From positions 1 through 54,725 of the forward strand of contig JAJZCJ010000001.1 in NCBI GenBank assembly GCA_021846145.1: a stretch of 54,725 nucleotides of DNA, in the 5' to 3' direction. Of the stretch, positions 45,072 through 54,725 are shown piece after piece. Every line of letters starts with the position of its first letter. Positions within the stretch are counted from its first letter, which is position 1. The translations under genes were made by a program, and so were the position numbers. Source of the DNA: Bacillota bacterium. GTDB taxonomy: Bacteria > Bacillota > Bacilli > Alicyclobacillales > SLC66. The notes under the pieces are model-generated. The model was given only the letters and a program-made list of their open reading frames with translations, was not told the origin of the DNA and ran no database searches.

Positions 45072-47420
45072 TCAAATGATGACGCCAAGCACAGCAAGTA
45101 TGACGATCGTAGCACTCACGATCAGATCCCATATGTGGACTTTTACTAGCCGATAAAAGGTGCGATGAGTAGCCGACGTGGACACTTTGCCATGAAATCC
45201 TCTGGCCTCCATCGCAATGGCCACGCGTTCACTCATGCGGATTCCTTGGCTAAGGAGAGGGAGTGCATAAGTGACAGGATTCAACCACGCGCTACCTCCC
45301 TCTTTTCCACGTATTTGACGAGCTTGCCTGAGCTTGGTCCACTCCGATGCAAAAAGTGGAACCACCCGCAATCCTGCCATCGTGCCATATGCAAATTTGG
45401 GCGGTACATGAAAATCTTTGGTCAACGCCACCATGAAATCCGTAAAATCAATTTGCGTGACAAAAAGAATGCCAAAGAGTACAGATCCCAGCATGCGAAT
45501 CGAGAGGATTAACCCTTGATCGAGCCCGTAATAACTCAAGTGGTACCAGAGAAAATTCAACGTGGTCGTCCCTGTGGGCACTGCCGCATTGGCCACGTAG
45601 GACCACAGATATAGCACATAAAATACAAGAAATGGCGAAAGTAGTTTCGCGATTTTCCAAGGACTCATCCAGCCAAGTCCCATCATGACAACGAGTGGTA
45701 GCGCCATTTCTGCGATCGCCTCAGGCAACGTATGCGCAAAAAGTGAGATCAGTGAAGCCATAAACATCGCAAGAAACAACCAGCCTGGATGTAGTCGCGC
45801 AACGAGCGACTTGCGGACATTCTTTGGCCCTTCAAGGTGCTGCGAGGAATCCTGTATTTGCGGCAGTTCTGCCATCGTATCGTCAAGCAAATGCGCGACG
45901 CGCAGAATGTCTTTTTGTGAAAATAAATCTTCCGAAGCACCTTGGAAAATCACCGCGCCGCTTGCGATGACGATAACATGGTGGGCATAACGACGCACAA
46001 GATCCATATCGTGCGTCGTTATGATGATGGTTTTACCTGCCTCGTTAAGTGCCTTCATCCGCTCCATGATGGCAGCTTGTGTTTTTGCATCTTGACCAAA
46101 TGTGGGTTCATCAAACAGATAGATTTCATGTGTTTTTCTCATCATCGACGCGACGGAGAGGCGTCTTTTTTGCCCTTGACTAAGCGAAAATGGTGAATGT
46201 TGATCCAAGTCGTCGAGTCCAAATTGCGCGAGCAACTCATGAATTTGGGCAGGGACGTCTGCTCCCACAATGCGATTGGCAAGTTCGTCACCCACGCGTT
46301 CGTAAATGAACTGAAACTCTGGGTTTTGAAACGAATAGGCGATGGCAGAGAAGCGTTCGCGTACCTTCCATTTGCCGATCGGACGATCAAGTAAAGTGAG
46401 CGATCCAGAGGCAGGACGTTTCAGACCTGCAAGCAACTGCAAGAAACTAGATTTTCCTGCACCATTTGGTCCCACTACGGCGACAAAATCGCCTTTTGGA
46501 ATGCGTAATGACAAATCATGCAAGACGCGCTGTTTACCATAGGAAAGCGATACTTGCTGCAACAAAAACGCATTGTGATCACTCGCTTGCAACATACGGC
46601 CAGGAGGAGTAGCAATTTCTTCGCTGTCTCCTGAGATCATTTGCTGGCAACCAACAGGCGGGGTCTTCCAGCTTGCCACCACTCCTGTATCCACCAACCA
46701 TGCCCACTCGTCGCATATTACTTGCAACGTGGGACCTGCGCGATAAATTCGACCTGTACGATCAAATAAAATCACGCGATCCATCACTGGGAGCAGGGGA
46801 TCAAATTTGTGTTCAATCACGATCATTGCTTGGCCCGCTTCGTGCAAACGTGTAATTTGTTCAAATACTTGTCTAGTGGAAAAGGGGTCAAGGTTGGCGG
46901 TGGGTTCGTCTAGCACCAGCAAGTTGGGTTGTAGCGCCAGTGCAGACGCGATCGCTAGTTTTTGTTTCATCCCACCTGAAAATTCAGCGTGATTCGCAGC
47001 CAATGGCACGGGGAGTCCCGCCGCATTTAGTGCGTGCCTACTGCGGTCATCTATTGCCGTTGCCGGAAACGCCTGATTTTCCAGACCAAAAGCTATCTCA
47101 TCGGCCACCGTCAGCATGCAAAATTGTGAATCCGGATCTTGGAACACATACCCCACTTGCCCAGGTTGTTCGATCTGTGGGCTATACCACGCCTTACCGT
47201 CCACCGTTGCCTCCACAGAGTGGGGGATCAGGTGGGCGCACAGCATGGCAAGCGTGCTTTTACCGCAACCGCTAGGGCCCAAGAACAGCACGGCCTCTCC
47301 TTCATCGAGCGAAAAGTTGATGTGTTGAATGGTGGGGTGTTCGCTCTCCTCATAGATAATGGAGACGTCCTCAAAGTTCAATAGTGGCGCAGGTGATCGC
47401 TGCACCTTTTGCTCAGTCAT
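45072..47420 (-). CDS. Fused ECF transporter: ATPase-ATPase-EcfT (YkoD/YkoC-like)
   Basis: A 782-residue fusion of three energy-coupling parts. Residues 1-270 form ATPase 1 (Walker A GPSGCGKST, signature FSGGMKQKLA, Walker B LLVLDEPTANLD). Residues 285-510 form ATPase 2 (GPNGAGKSS, LSQGQKRRLS, IYLFDEPTFGQD). Residues about 545-782 form the EcfT membrane subunit with five or so helices and the two arginine coupling motifs (QARQIRG and MEARGF). In Bacillus the ATPase pair (YkoD) and EcfT (YkoC) are separate proteins. The start shares one base with the stop of ykoE, which supplies the substrate-binding component. It powers uptake of a thiamin precursor. Confidence 0.92.
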   Translation of the reverse strand: MTEQKVQRSPAPLLNFEDVSIIYEESEHPTIQHINFSLDEGEAVLFLGPSGCGKSTLAMLCAHLIPHSVEATVDGKAWYSPQIEQPGQVGYVFQDPDSQFCMLTVADEIAFGLENQAFPATAIDDRSRHALNAAGLPVPLAANHAEFSGGMKQKLAIASALALQPNLLVLDEPTANLDPFSTRQVFEQITRLHEAGQAMIVIEHKFDPLLPVMDRVILFDRTGRIYRAGPTLQVICDEWAWLVDTGVVASWKTPPVGCQQMISGDSEEIATPPGRMLQASDHNAFLLQQVSLSYGKQRVLHDLSLRIPKGDFVAVVGPNGAGKSSFLQLLAGLKRPASGSLTLLDRPIGKWKVRERFSAIAYSFQNPEFQFIYERVGDELANRIVGADVPAQIHELLAQFGLDDLDQHSPFSLSQGQKRRLSVASMMRKTHEIYLFDEPTFGQDAKTQAAIMERMKALNEAGKTIIITTHDMDLVRRYAHHVIVIASGAVIFQGASEDLFSQKDILRVAHLLDDTMAELPQIQDSSQHLEGPKNVRKSLVARLHPGWLFLAMFMASLISLFAHTLPEAIAEMALPLVVMMGLGWMSPWKIAKLLSPFLVFYVLYLWSYVANAAVPTGTTTLNFLWYHLSYYGLDQGLILSIRMLGSVLFGILFVTQIDFTDFMVALTKDFHVPPKFAYGTMAGLRVVPLFASEWTKLRQARQIRGKEGGSAWLNPVTYALPLLSQGIRMSERVAIAMEARGFHGKVSTSATHRTFYRLVKVHIWDLIVSATIVILAVLGVII

Positions 47421-48037
47421 TATCGTTGCACCTTGTTTGCACGACCTAGTTCGAAATTGCGAACAATGCCTGCACGGTTGAGCGCGTCACCGATGAGTTT
47501 GGGGATCAATCCACCAACGACGGCACCACTGATAAAGGAAAACACGAAGTAAAGGAGAATAATGGTGTGCGTATAAGCACTTCCTCCTTGAACATACCAA
47601 GTGAGACTAGCGCCCATACCAGCCAGCCCACCAGATAAAAGCATAACGGGGAGCGAATAGTTGCGCCATGCAAAAAGCGCAAAAGCGACTTCTGCGCCGA
47701 TGCCTTGTGTAAGTCCCCAAACTAAATTTTGTAAACCGAATTGGCTGCCTAGCGCCTGTTCAATCATAGCGGCCACCATTTCGGAGATTAGGGCAGCGCC
47801 TGGTCTTCTGATGATGTACGGAACAAGTCCAGAAGCAATAAACCAAAATCCATTTAATAGTCCTTGTGCAGGTACCCACGACGTGTTAACAATTGGATAC
47901 AGCACATCCCACAGCCGATAAATGCCACCACATATGACTGCCAAAATTACCATGACCACGACATCGCGAAGCTTCCATTTCAAGATCCTCGTCCTCCTTT
48001 TATCTGCAATATCCATTAAATGGCGGATGATTCGCAT
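47420..48037 (-). CDS. ykoE: ECF substrate-specific component YkoE (HMP/thiamin)
   Basis: A 205-residue membrane protein with five to six helices (WKLRDVVVMVILAVICGGIY first). It matches the YkoE type, associated with TPP riboswitches and believed to bind the pyrimidine precursor hydroxymethylpyrimidine or thiamin. The start ATG lies directly behind a GAGG-T7 sequence at the end of the riboswitch module, and its first codons are part of a possible hairpin. It is followed without gap by the fused ATPase/EcfT gene. The TPP riboswitch upstream supports the substrate class; the exact ligand is inferred. Confidence 0.9.
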   Translation of the reverse strand: MRIIRHLMDIADKRRTRILKWKLRDVVVMVILAVICGGIYRLWDVLYPIVNTSWVPAQGLLNGFWFIASGLVPYIIRRPGAALISEMVAAMIEQALGSQFGLQNLVWGLTQGIGAEVAFALFAWRNYSLPVMLLSGGLAGMGASLTWYVQGGSAYTHTIILLYFVFSFISGAVVGGLIPKLIGDALNRAGIVRNFELGRANKVQR

Positions 48038-48068
48038 AAAAAAACCTCATTTCTACGCGAATCAATGC

Positions 48069-48188
48069 GTGAAAAGAGGGCTACTGGATCAAATGGCACT
48101 TCCTCCCGCTGGTATTATCCAGATCGAGTTTCAAAGGGTTAGCAGATTGCTTCTCAGCCGTTGGGCACCCCTAGCGCCTCTTCACGAT
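48069..48188 (-). ncRNA. TPP riboswitch (THI element) of ykoE
   Basis: On the minus strand the aptamer shows GGGGTGCC, GGCTGAGAAG, AACCCTTTGAA, the core CTGGATAATACCAGCG and GGAGGAAGTGCC, closed by the P1 strands GTGAAGAGG and CCTCTTTTCAC. Downstream, TGATTCGC (48064-48057) can pair with GCGAATCA (48035-48028), the latter lying in codons 1-4 of ykoE, which would enclose the GAGG site and the start codon region. A GAGG-TTTTTTT run between the arms could also act as a terminator end, so the switching mode is uncertain. Confidence 0.95.
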
Positions 48189-48202
48189 ATGCAGTTAATT
48201 TA

Positions 48203-48231
48203 TTTATAGCACAAATGGCGGCGATGCTCAA
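48203..48231 (-). promoter_or_regulatory. Promoter of the ykoE riboswitch transcript
   Basis: On the minus strand TTGAGC (48231-48226) and TATAAA (48208-48203) are 17 bp apart, placing the transcription start just before the aptamer. Confidence 0.75.
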
Positions 48232-48272
48232 TGACTGATTATGAGGGAGAATCTAATGAGCCACATTCTGTT

Positions 48273-49304
48273 CTACATGCCGATGTACTTCGCATACAAG
48301 GACCGCGCATCTGCCCCTGTATCCACACCGTGAATCAAAGCCCTTCCATCGGCAAACAGCGTAATCTGCACGTCTCCGAGGTCAAGTCGAAGTAAGTGTT
48401 CGTTCACATGAATGATTCCTAGTTTTGCCAATTTATCAGCTACCTCTATTAACATAAAATTTACTGGAGAAGTTGGACGTATTTGAATAGTCCGTCGTCC
48501 ACACATTGAGAGGGTTAAGGCATCGTTGTTGATTAACAGAGACGTAAATTTCTTTTTACCACAGCACCGACAATCATCTTGTTTAGCCCCAAATTGCACG
48601 GAACGAAACTCATTTTGCCACACATCAACATAAGTAAGCGCGTTAGACAAGGCATTGATATTCCCAGTCAGGTATTTCAGCGCTTCTGCTACTTGCAACG
48701 ATGCGATGATAAAAACAGCGGGCGCGATAACACCTACCGTATCGCACGTATCGTGTCCGGAACCTGGCTGCTCTCCAAATAGGCACACGAGACACGGTCC
48801 GTCTTTTGGTCGAAATAATGCAGTTGAACCATGGGAACTCACTGCCCCACCATAGGACCAAGCAATGGAATGTTTCGCCGCGACATCATTCATCAGATAA
48901 CGCACTTGAAAATTATCCGTGCCATCCATGATTAGATCGACATCGCTTAACAGCGTTTCCGCATTGCGCCAAGTGAGATCCGTCACAATTGGTTCGATCA
49001 CAATTTGACTATTGGCCTGTTTCAACTTGTCAGCCGCGGCGATAGCTTTAGGAAGTGCATCCAATGCATCCTTTTCATCGTACAGTGACTGCCTCTGCAA
49101 ATTGGATTCTTCGATCAGATCACGATCAATCAAACGCAAGAAACCGACACCAGCACGCGCTAATTGCGTGGCTATCACTGTACCAAGTGCTCCTAATCCG
49201 ACCAATGCTACCCGTGCATGACGTAGTTTCTCCTGACCCTCTTGTCCAATTGGCCGGAACAAAATCTGCCTAGAATATCGATCGGTAGTCATGGTTGTAT
49301 TCAT
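48273..49304 (-). CDS. thiF: ThiF/MoeB-family adenylyltransferase
   Basis: A 343-residue E1-like enzyme that adenylates the C-terminal glycine of ThiS so that it can be thiolated for thiazole synthesis. The nucleotide-binding motif is ALVGLGALGTVIATQLARAG, followed by RLIDRDLIEESNLQRQSLY and LIMDGTDNFQVRY. The structural zinc cysteines appear as CLVCLF and CRCC. A C-terminal extension of about 90 residues follows the zinc site and is not rhodanese. ATG 49304 has GGGGGAG 8 bases upstream; the longer frame from 49325 is not needed. It is divergent from tenI-thiO-thiS-thiG, which encodes its partner ThiS. Confidence 0.9.
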   Translation of the reverse strand: MNTTMTTDRYSRQILFRPIGQEGQEKLRHARVALVGLGALGTVIATQLARAGVGFLRLIDRDLIEESNLQRQSLYDEKDALDALPKAIAAADKLKQANSQIVIEPIVTDLTWRNAETLLSDVDLIMDGTDNFQVRYLMNDVAAKHSIAWSYGGAVSSHGSTALFRPKDGPCLVCLFGEQPGSGHDTCDTVGVIAPAVFIIASLQVAEALKYLTGNINALSNALTYVDVWQNEFRSVQFGAKQDDCRCCGKKKFTSLLINNDALTLSMCGRRTIQIRPTSPVNFMLIEVADKLAKLGIIHVNEHLLRLDLGDVQITLFADGRALIHGVDTGADARSLYAKYIGM

Positions 49305-49430
49305 GTTCTTTCTCCCCCTTGCCACATAGAATTGGCGTCACTATATTGACGCATCATATCGCAAGGTGATATTTTAGGAAAGAGCATTGATAAAGTATTG
49401 GTCGCGTTTGTTGGATTAACATTAGAAATC

Positions 49431-49463
49431 CGCCGCACCCGCTATTTGGGTGTGGCGTTTTTG
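49431..49463 (+). terminator. Strong hairpin in the tenI leader
   Basis: CGCCGCACCC (49431-49440) pairs with GGGTGTGGCG (49448-49457) with one G-T pair, followed by five T. It lies 12 bases before the tenI start and on the same strand, so it would stop transcription into the operon unless bypassed. No TPP aptamer precedes it. Confidence 0.7.
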
Positions 49464-49475
49464 TTGACAAGGAGA

Positions 49476-50162
49476 GTGAAGTGCACGCAAGCCGTATTAC
49501 ATGTCATCAGCGATAAACAGCGCCACCGTCTACCGCTTCTTGAAGCCATGGTGCAAAGCGTTCTGGGTGGAGCAGATGTCATTCAGATTCGCGAGAAAAA
49601 ATCACCAGCACAGGAAACATACCAGTTTTGCGAGGAATTCAAATCCAGTTGCAGGGATGCTGGGGTAGTTCCTAATTTATTTGTTAATGACCGAATGGAT
49701 ATTGCTATCGCCACGCAAGCACAGGGTGTACATTTGGCGCAAAAATCACTACCAGTCGCCAGTGCGATCAAACTATCGCAAAGAGCGCAGTGGGACGGAT
49801 TCATTGGTTGTTCAGTCCATTCGCTTGAAGAGGCACTTGCGGCATACGACGCTGGCGTCGACTATGTCACTTTCGGTCATGTCTATGCCAGTGCAACCCA
49901 CCGTGGGTTACCGCCGCGAGGTGTGCAAGAACTGGATCGTATTGTATCGGCACTGTCCATTCCTGTCATTGCCATTGGCGGTATCGATCAAACGAACATT
50001 TCGTCAGTTCTTTCCACTGGTTGTAGCGGTGTTGCCATTATTGGAGCGATTCTCGACCAAGACTTCCCGCAAGCTGCAACGGCAATATTAAAAGAACAGA
50101 TCAATCGATCCACGGTGACACCGAAGATGCCCTTTATACGGAGAAGGAGAATAGATGGATGA
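49476..50162 (+). CDS. tenI: Thiazole tautomerase TenI
   Basis: A 228-residue TIM-barrel protein of the ThiE/TenI family. IQIREKK and LFVNDRMDIAIA bind phosphate and diphosphate. The stretch VTFGHVYASATHRG has histidine after FG, the catalytic histidine of TenI, whereas ThiE proteins have proline there. TenI converts the thiazole product of ThiG to its aromatic tautomer. It sits first in a tenI-thiO-thiS-thiG operon, as in Bacillus. The start is uncertain: GTG 49476 immediately follows AAGGAG, a very short spacing. The 3' end overlaps thiO by 4 bases. Confidence 0.85.
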   Translation: MKCTQAVLHVISDKQRHRLPLLEAMVQSVLGGADVIQIREKKSPAQETYQFCEEFKSSCRDAGVVPNLFVNDRMDIAIATQAQGVHLAQKSLPVASAIKLSQRAQWDGFIGCSVHSLEEALAAYDAGVDYVTFGHVYASATHRGLPPRGVQELDRIVSALSIPVIAIGGIDQTNISSVLSTGCSGVAIIGAILDQDFPQAATAILKEQINRSTVTPKMPFIRRRRIDG

Positions 50163-51277
50163 GCGAAACATTTGATGTGATCGTAATTGGTGGTGGTGTG
50201 ATCGGCATGAGCACCGCCTGGGAAATCGGAAAGACTGGTCGTAGCGTGTTGTTACTAGAGCAGGGAACGCTGGGACAGGAAGCAAGTCAAGCTGCCGCCG
50301 GCATGTTGGGGGCTCAATTGGAAGTGGCTAATGATGGTGATTTTTTTAGACTGTGCGTAGAGAGTCGTGGCCTGTATGACACATTTTCTCAAGAATTATA
50401 CGATCAAACTGGTATGGATATACAACTTACGCATAATGGGATTCTCCACTTGGCACAAACAGAAGATGAAATCAGCACGCTACACCATCGTGCTAAATGG
50501 CAACAGGAGGCAGGTTGTGAAACTCACTGGTGGCAACCAGAAGAGGTAGCCACCAGGGAAAAGGCACTGAACAAAACCATGGGTGCACTCCTCTTGCCAA
50601 GTGACAGTAATATTTTGGCCCCTGCTTTGACCCAGGCACTGAGCGTCGCCGTGTTACAAGTGACAACTGTACAGCAGGGTGCACAAGTGTATTACATTAA
50701 AAACCATATAGATTATACCGAGGTCACCACCAACAGCGGCTCCTATCGAGGCGAACACGTCGTGATCGCTGCCGGCGCTTGGGCTGAGCGATTGCTCTCA
50801 CAAGTTAATTTTGCATTTCATGTATACCCAGTAAAAGGGCAAATGTGTCTGATTCGTCCATCGAACGGACTACGTCTTGAACACACCGTATTTTCAGATC
50901 ATGCATATCTAGTACCCAAAAAAGATGGCACGATTGTAGTGGGTGCCACCGAAGATCATCACTCCGGCTTCAATAAGCAAGTTACAGCTAGCGCAACAGC
51001 CATTCTCTTGGCCGCTTTGCAACGAATCGCCCCCGATCTTGCTGATTCACCCTTGGAACGTGTATGGGCAGGTTTGCGACCCGGAACAACCGATTGTCTA
51101 CCCGTCCTTGGAGCTCTGCCTAATGCCCACAACACTTGGGTCGCGGCGGGGCACTTCCGTAATGGCATCTTGCTTGCACCTATCACTGCAAAGATGGCTC
51201 TAGCACACATTGAAACGAGAAGAGGGCCAGAATATTGGTACGCTTTTGCACCTGATCATCTGAAAATACCTGTGTAA
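50159..51277 (+). CDS. thiO: Glycine oxidase ThiO
   Basis: A 372-residue FAD enzyme that oxidises glycine to iminoacetate for the thiazole ring. The FAD motif is VIVIGGGVIGMSTAWEIGK, followed by EQASQAAAGMLGAQ-type residues (EASQAAAGMLG), and the C-terminal WAGLRPGTTDCLPVLG and GHFRNGILLAPIT complete the flavin and substrate sites. The ATG overlaps the tenI stop by 4 bases, and a GAGAAGGAGA box lies 8 bases upstream. It is followed by thiS after 26 bases. Confidence 0.95.
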   Translation: MSETFDVIVIGGGVIGMSTAWEIGKTGRSVLLLEQGTLGQEASQAAAGMLGAQLEVANDGDFFRLCVESRGLYDTFSQELYDQTGMDIQLTHNGILHLAQTEDEISTLHHRAKWQQEAGCETHWWQPEEVATREKALNKTMGALLLPSDSNILAPALTQALSVAVLQVTTVQQGAQVYYIKNHIDYTEVTTNSGSYRGEHVVIAAGAWAERLLSQVNFAFHVYPVKGQMCLIRPSNGLRLEHTVFSDHAYLVPKKDGTIVVGATEDHHSGFNKQVTASATAILLAALQRIAPDLADSPLERVWAGLRPGTTDCLPVLGALPNAHNTWVAAGHFRNGILLAPITAKMALAHIETRRGPEYWYAFAPDHLKIPV

Positions 51278-51303
51278 TTCCTAAGCTAGGGGGGCATCCA
51301 CAC

Positions 51304-51504
51304 ATGCGCATCACAATCAATGGGTCTGTACAGGAAATTGGGGAACATGTTACGCTGCACCAGTTGCTGATGCAGTTAAATCTCATGGAAGAACGTGTGG
51401 TCATCGAATGTAACGGCCACATTATCTCCCCAGATCACTTCTCGTTTCACCGTGCGCAAGAAGGGGATGTAATCGAAATAGTGCGATTTGTGGGTGGCGG
51501 ATGA
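51304..51504 (+). CDS. thiS: Sulfur carrier protein ThiS
   Basis: A 66-residue ubiquitin-fold carrier ending in FVGGG; the C-terminal Gly-Gly is adenylated by ThiF and converted to a thiocarboxylate that gives sulfur to ThiG. The N-terminal strand is MRITINGSVQEIG, and EGDVIEIVRFVGGG is standard. GGGGGCAT precedes the ATG. Confidence 0.95.
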   Translation: MRITINGSVQEIGEHVTLHQLLMQLNLMEERVVIECNGHIISPDHFSFHRAQEGDVIEIVRFVGGG

Positions 51505-51564
51505 TGGATCGATGATCGTCTTATAGCAGAAGCGCGAAATTGTTTGAGAGGGGTACAGATAGTG

Positions 51565-52362
51565 ATGACACAAGCGGTTACAGACGATACAACGTTCACA
51601 ATTTCTGACCGAACTTTTACATCACGATTAATGATCGGAACTGGGAAATACGAGACATTTAACCAGATGAAATTAGCCCTTGATGCATCTGGTGCACAAG
51701 TGATTACCGTAGCGGTTAGGCGTGTCAATCTGGAGGTCAGGGAAGAATCTCTGCTGCAATACATCGACCTTGATCGCTACTTTCTATTGCCCAACACTGC
51801 AGGGTGTCATACGGCTGAACAAGCTGTAAGAACTGCCCGTCTCGCTCGCGCAGCTGGTTTGTCGAATTGGGTTAAATTAGAGGTAATTCCTGCGGATGGA
51901 ACATTACTGCCTGATCCCATCGCAACTGTCGAGGCGGCGAAACAATTAGTCGAAGAAGGATTCGTAGTACTGCCTTATACGACCGATGATCATATTGTTG
52001 CACAGCGTTTGGTAGAGGTAGGTTGCGCGACGGTGATGCCCTATGGTTCTTCCATTGGCACAGGGCAGGGACTACCAAATCCAGAACGATTATTACGCAT
52101 CATCGATGCCGTGGCCGGTCGGGTACCCGTCGTCATCGACGCAGGCATTGGCGCTCCCTCTGATGCGGCACTTGCAATGGAGTTAGGTGCCGATGCTGTT
52201 CTCATCAATACCGCTATTGCCAAGGCTCAAGATCCAGTTTCCATGGCTAAGGCGATGGCACTCGGTGTGCAGTCAGGTCGACTAGCCTATCTTGCAGGAC
52301 GCATAGCCAAAACGCACACGGCGACACCGAGCAGTCCGGCAGAGGGCTTGATTGTGTCATAG
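51565..52362 (+). CDS. thiG: Thiazole synthase ThiG
   Basis: A 265-residue TIM-barrel enzyme that joins deoxyxylulose phosphate, iminoacetate and ThiS-bound sulfur. Family segments are [40 protein letters not shown], the Schiff-base lysine in VKLEVI, and [20 protein letters not shown] for phosphate binding. GAGAGGGG lies upstream; GTG 51562 or ATG 51565 could be the start. It is the last gene of the operon, and a strong two-way hairpin separates it from thiC. Confidence 0.95.
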   Translation: MTQAVTDDTTFTISDRTFTSRLMIGTGKYETFNQMKLALDASGAQVITVAVRRVNLEVREESLLQYIDLDRYFLLPNTAGCHTAEQAVRTARLARAAGLSNWVKLEVIPADGTLLPDPIATVEAAKQLVEEGFVVLPYTTDDHIVAQRLVEVGCATVMPYGSSIGTGQGLPNPERLLRIIDAVAGRVPVVIDAGIGAPSDAALAMELGADAVLINTAIAKAQDPVSMAKAMALGVQSGRLAYLAGRIAKTHTATPSSPAEGLIVS

Positions 52363-52377
52363 CATGTTTCGTATATG

Positions 52378-52430
52378 CAACACAGAGAGCAAGCGAACCC
52401 AACTCAACGGGTTACTTGCCCTCTGTGTTG
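52378..52430. terminator. Bidirectional terminator between thiG and thiC
   Basis: CAACACAGAGAGCAAGCG continuing to AACCC (52378-52400) pairs with GGGTTACTTGCCC continuing to TCTGTGTTG (52409-52430) with few mismatches. It forms a stem of about 22 bp with an 8-base loop between convergent genes. Confidence 0.85.
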
Positions 52431-52462
52431 ACTTCTTGTGCCACCATCGCTGAACCCTAATA

Positions 52463-54397
<1,935 letters not shown>

Positions 54398-54411
54398 ATG
54401 CAGTTAAATTA

Positions 54412-54440
54412 CTTATAGCATAAATGCCTGCGATGCTCAA
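54412..54440 (-). promoter_or_regulatory. Promoter of the thiC riboswitch transcript
   Basis: On the minus strand TTGAGC (54440-54435) and TATAAG (54417-54412) are 17 bp apart, equivalent to the promoter of copy A with a changed last base in the -10 box. Confidence 0.7.
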
Positions 54441-54479
54441 TGGTATAGTAGGCACATGCCACAAGAAAGCGTGGAGATC

Positions 54480-54725
54480 ATGCAGAACACTTTTGCACTC
54501 CCACCAGGATTAACAGCTTGGCTGACGGAACATGGTTGGCAACTAGCGCATGCCAAGCCCATTGTAGGCGGGTATGCAGCGACACTCTATCGGCTTCATC
54601 TATATGACCAAAGGGGGATGTCAAGGCGCGCCATCTATAAAATGTTGGCTACGAATCGCTCTCAGGAAGTCAAGTGGTATCGGTACGTGTTCACACAAGT
54701 GCCGGAATTGATTCCGAAGGTGTTT
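54480..54725 (+). CDS. N-terminal part of a phosphotransferase-like protein (partial)
   Basis: The frame is open to the window edge (82 codons seen). The protein has the beta-rich N-lobe of aminoglycoside-phosphotransferase-type kinases: KPIVGGYAATLYRLHLYD as glycine loop, RRAIYKMLA with the ATP-contact lysine, and EVKWYRYVFTQVPELIPKVF leading to the hinge. ATG 54480 has GTGGAG a few bases upstream; ATG 54456 is in frame and eight codons longer. It is divergent from thiC. A thiamin or sugar kinase role is possible from position only. Confidence 0.55.
   Translation, partial: MQNTFALPPGLTAWLTEHGWQLAHAKPIVGGYAATLYRLHLYDQRGMSRRAIYKMLATNRSQEVKWYRYVFTQVPELIPKVF

Larger units (their letters stand above)
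48020..48233. repeat. Copy A of a 214-bp duplicated TPP-riboswitch module
   Basis: This segment includes the first six codons of ykoE, the TPP aptamer and the promoter. It is repeated in the same orientation at 54229-54442 (offset 6209). From 48020 to about 48198 I see no difference. A few substitutions appear only near the promoter end. Confidence 0.95.

Noticed and set aside
47922..48209. Plus-strand frame of 95 codons, nearly repeated at 54236-54418
   Set aside because: Both are antisense readings of the duplicated TPP riboswitch module. The shared peptide reflects RNA conservation and not a protein.

Overview
The window looks like a chromosomal piece of a motile, Gram-positive-type bacterium of the Bacillota. 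The evidence is strong AGGAGG-type ribosome binding sites with many GTG and TTG starts, a CymR/CysK pair, a Bacillus-style tenI-thiO-thiS-thiG block, PadR/HAAS genes, an M-box leader, a CgoX-type haem enzyme and an ABC sugar importer without its own ATPase. Base composition is moderate and gene content would fit an Alicyclobacillus-like lineage, but that placement is a guess. A selenocysteine tRNA (selC) shows that the organism probably decodes UGA as selenocysteine. No rRNA, CRISPR array, phage module or intact insertion sequence was seen.

Layout. 0-1.2 kb: end of a metal/cobalamin-receptor-like protein, a CoA-binding protein and a heptad-repeat coiled-coil protein. 1.4-1.7 kb: decayed IS1182-type transposase. 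1.8-6.9 kb: PanE-like dehydrogenase, an SDR gene divergent from a MerR regulator with a textbook 19-bp-spacer operator, a PadR/HAAS/DUF4825 operon with a palindromic operator, and a NifU-like gene followed by a DinB remnant. 7-11 kb: metal and ion transport (NhaP-type antiporter, VIT/CCC1 transporter, and an M-box Mg2+ riboswitch controlling an Nramp-related transporter plus a 42-residue membrane protein). 11-20.5 kb: three chemoreceptor genes (one with a zinc-binding CZB domain, one broken by a single TAA), a COG2509 flavoprotein, a LysM-NlpC/P60 cell-wall hydrolase, CgoX and asparaginase.

20.5-32.6 kb is a c-di-GMP and two-component signalling block: a GGDEF-EAL protein broken by a 38-bp tandem duplication, a roughly 1500-residue GAF/PAS sensor kinase directly followed by a REC-PAS-GGDEF response regulator, then cysK divergent from cymR, and a PAS-GGDEF*-EAL*-PilZ protein with degenerate catalytic motifs downstream of cymR. 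32.7-37.2 kb is a ROK-regulated sugar ABC importer. 37.3-44.8 kb is an accessory stretch with AT-rich DNA, gene fragments and short genes (orphan alpha-oxoamine synthase, N-terminally cut PAS kinase, beta-propeller relic, DinB, enoyl-CoA hydratase/NIPSNAP, YjbR-like, internally deleted acetyltransferase). It ends at the 3' end of selC.

45-54.7 kb is a thiamin island: a fused ECF ATPase-ATPase-transmembrane protein with its YkoE substrate component, thiF, the tenI-thiO-thiS-thiG operon, and thiC. Two nearly identical TPP-riboswitch modules, about 214 bp each, drive ykoE and thiC. The thiC copy carries the first codons of ykoE and so creates a chimeric 18-codon upstream ORF that overlaps the thiC start. 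Uptake of pyrimidine precursors, thiazole synthesis and HMP-P synthesis are thus gathered in one place, with both outward-facing transporter and thiC leaders sensing TPP.
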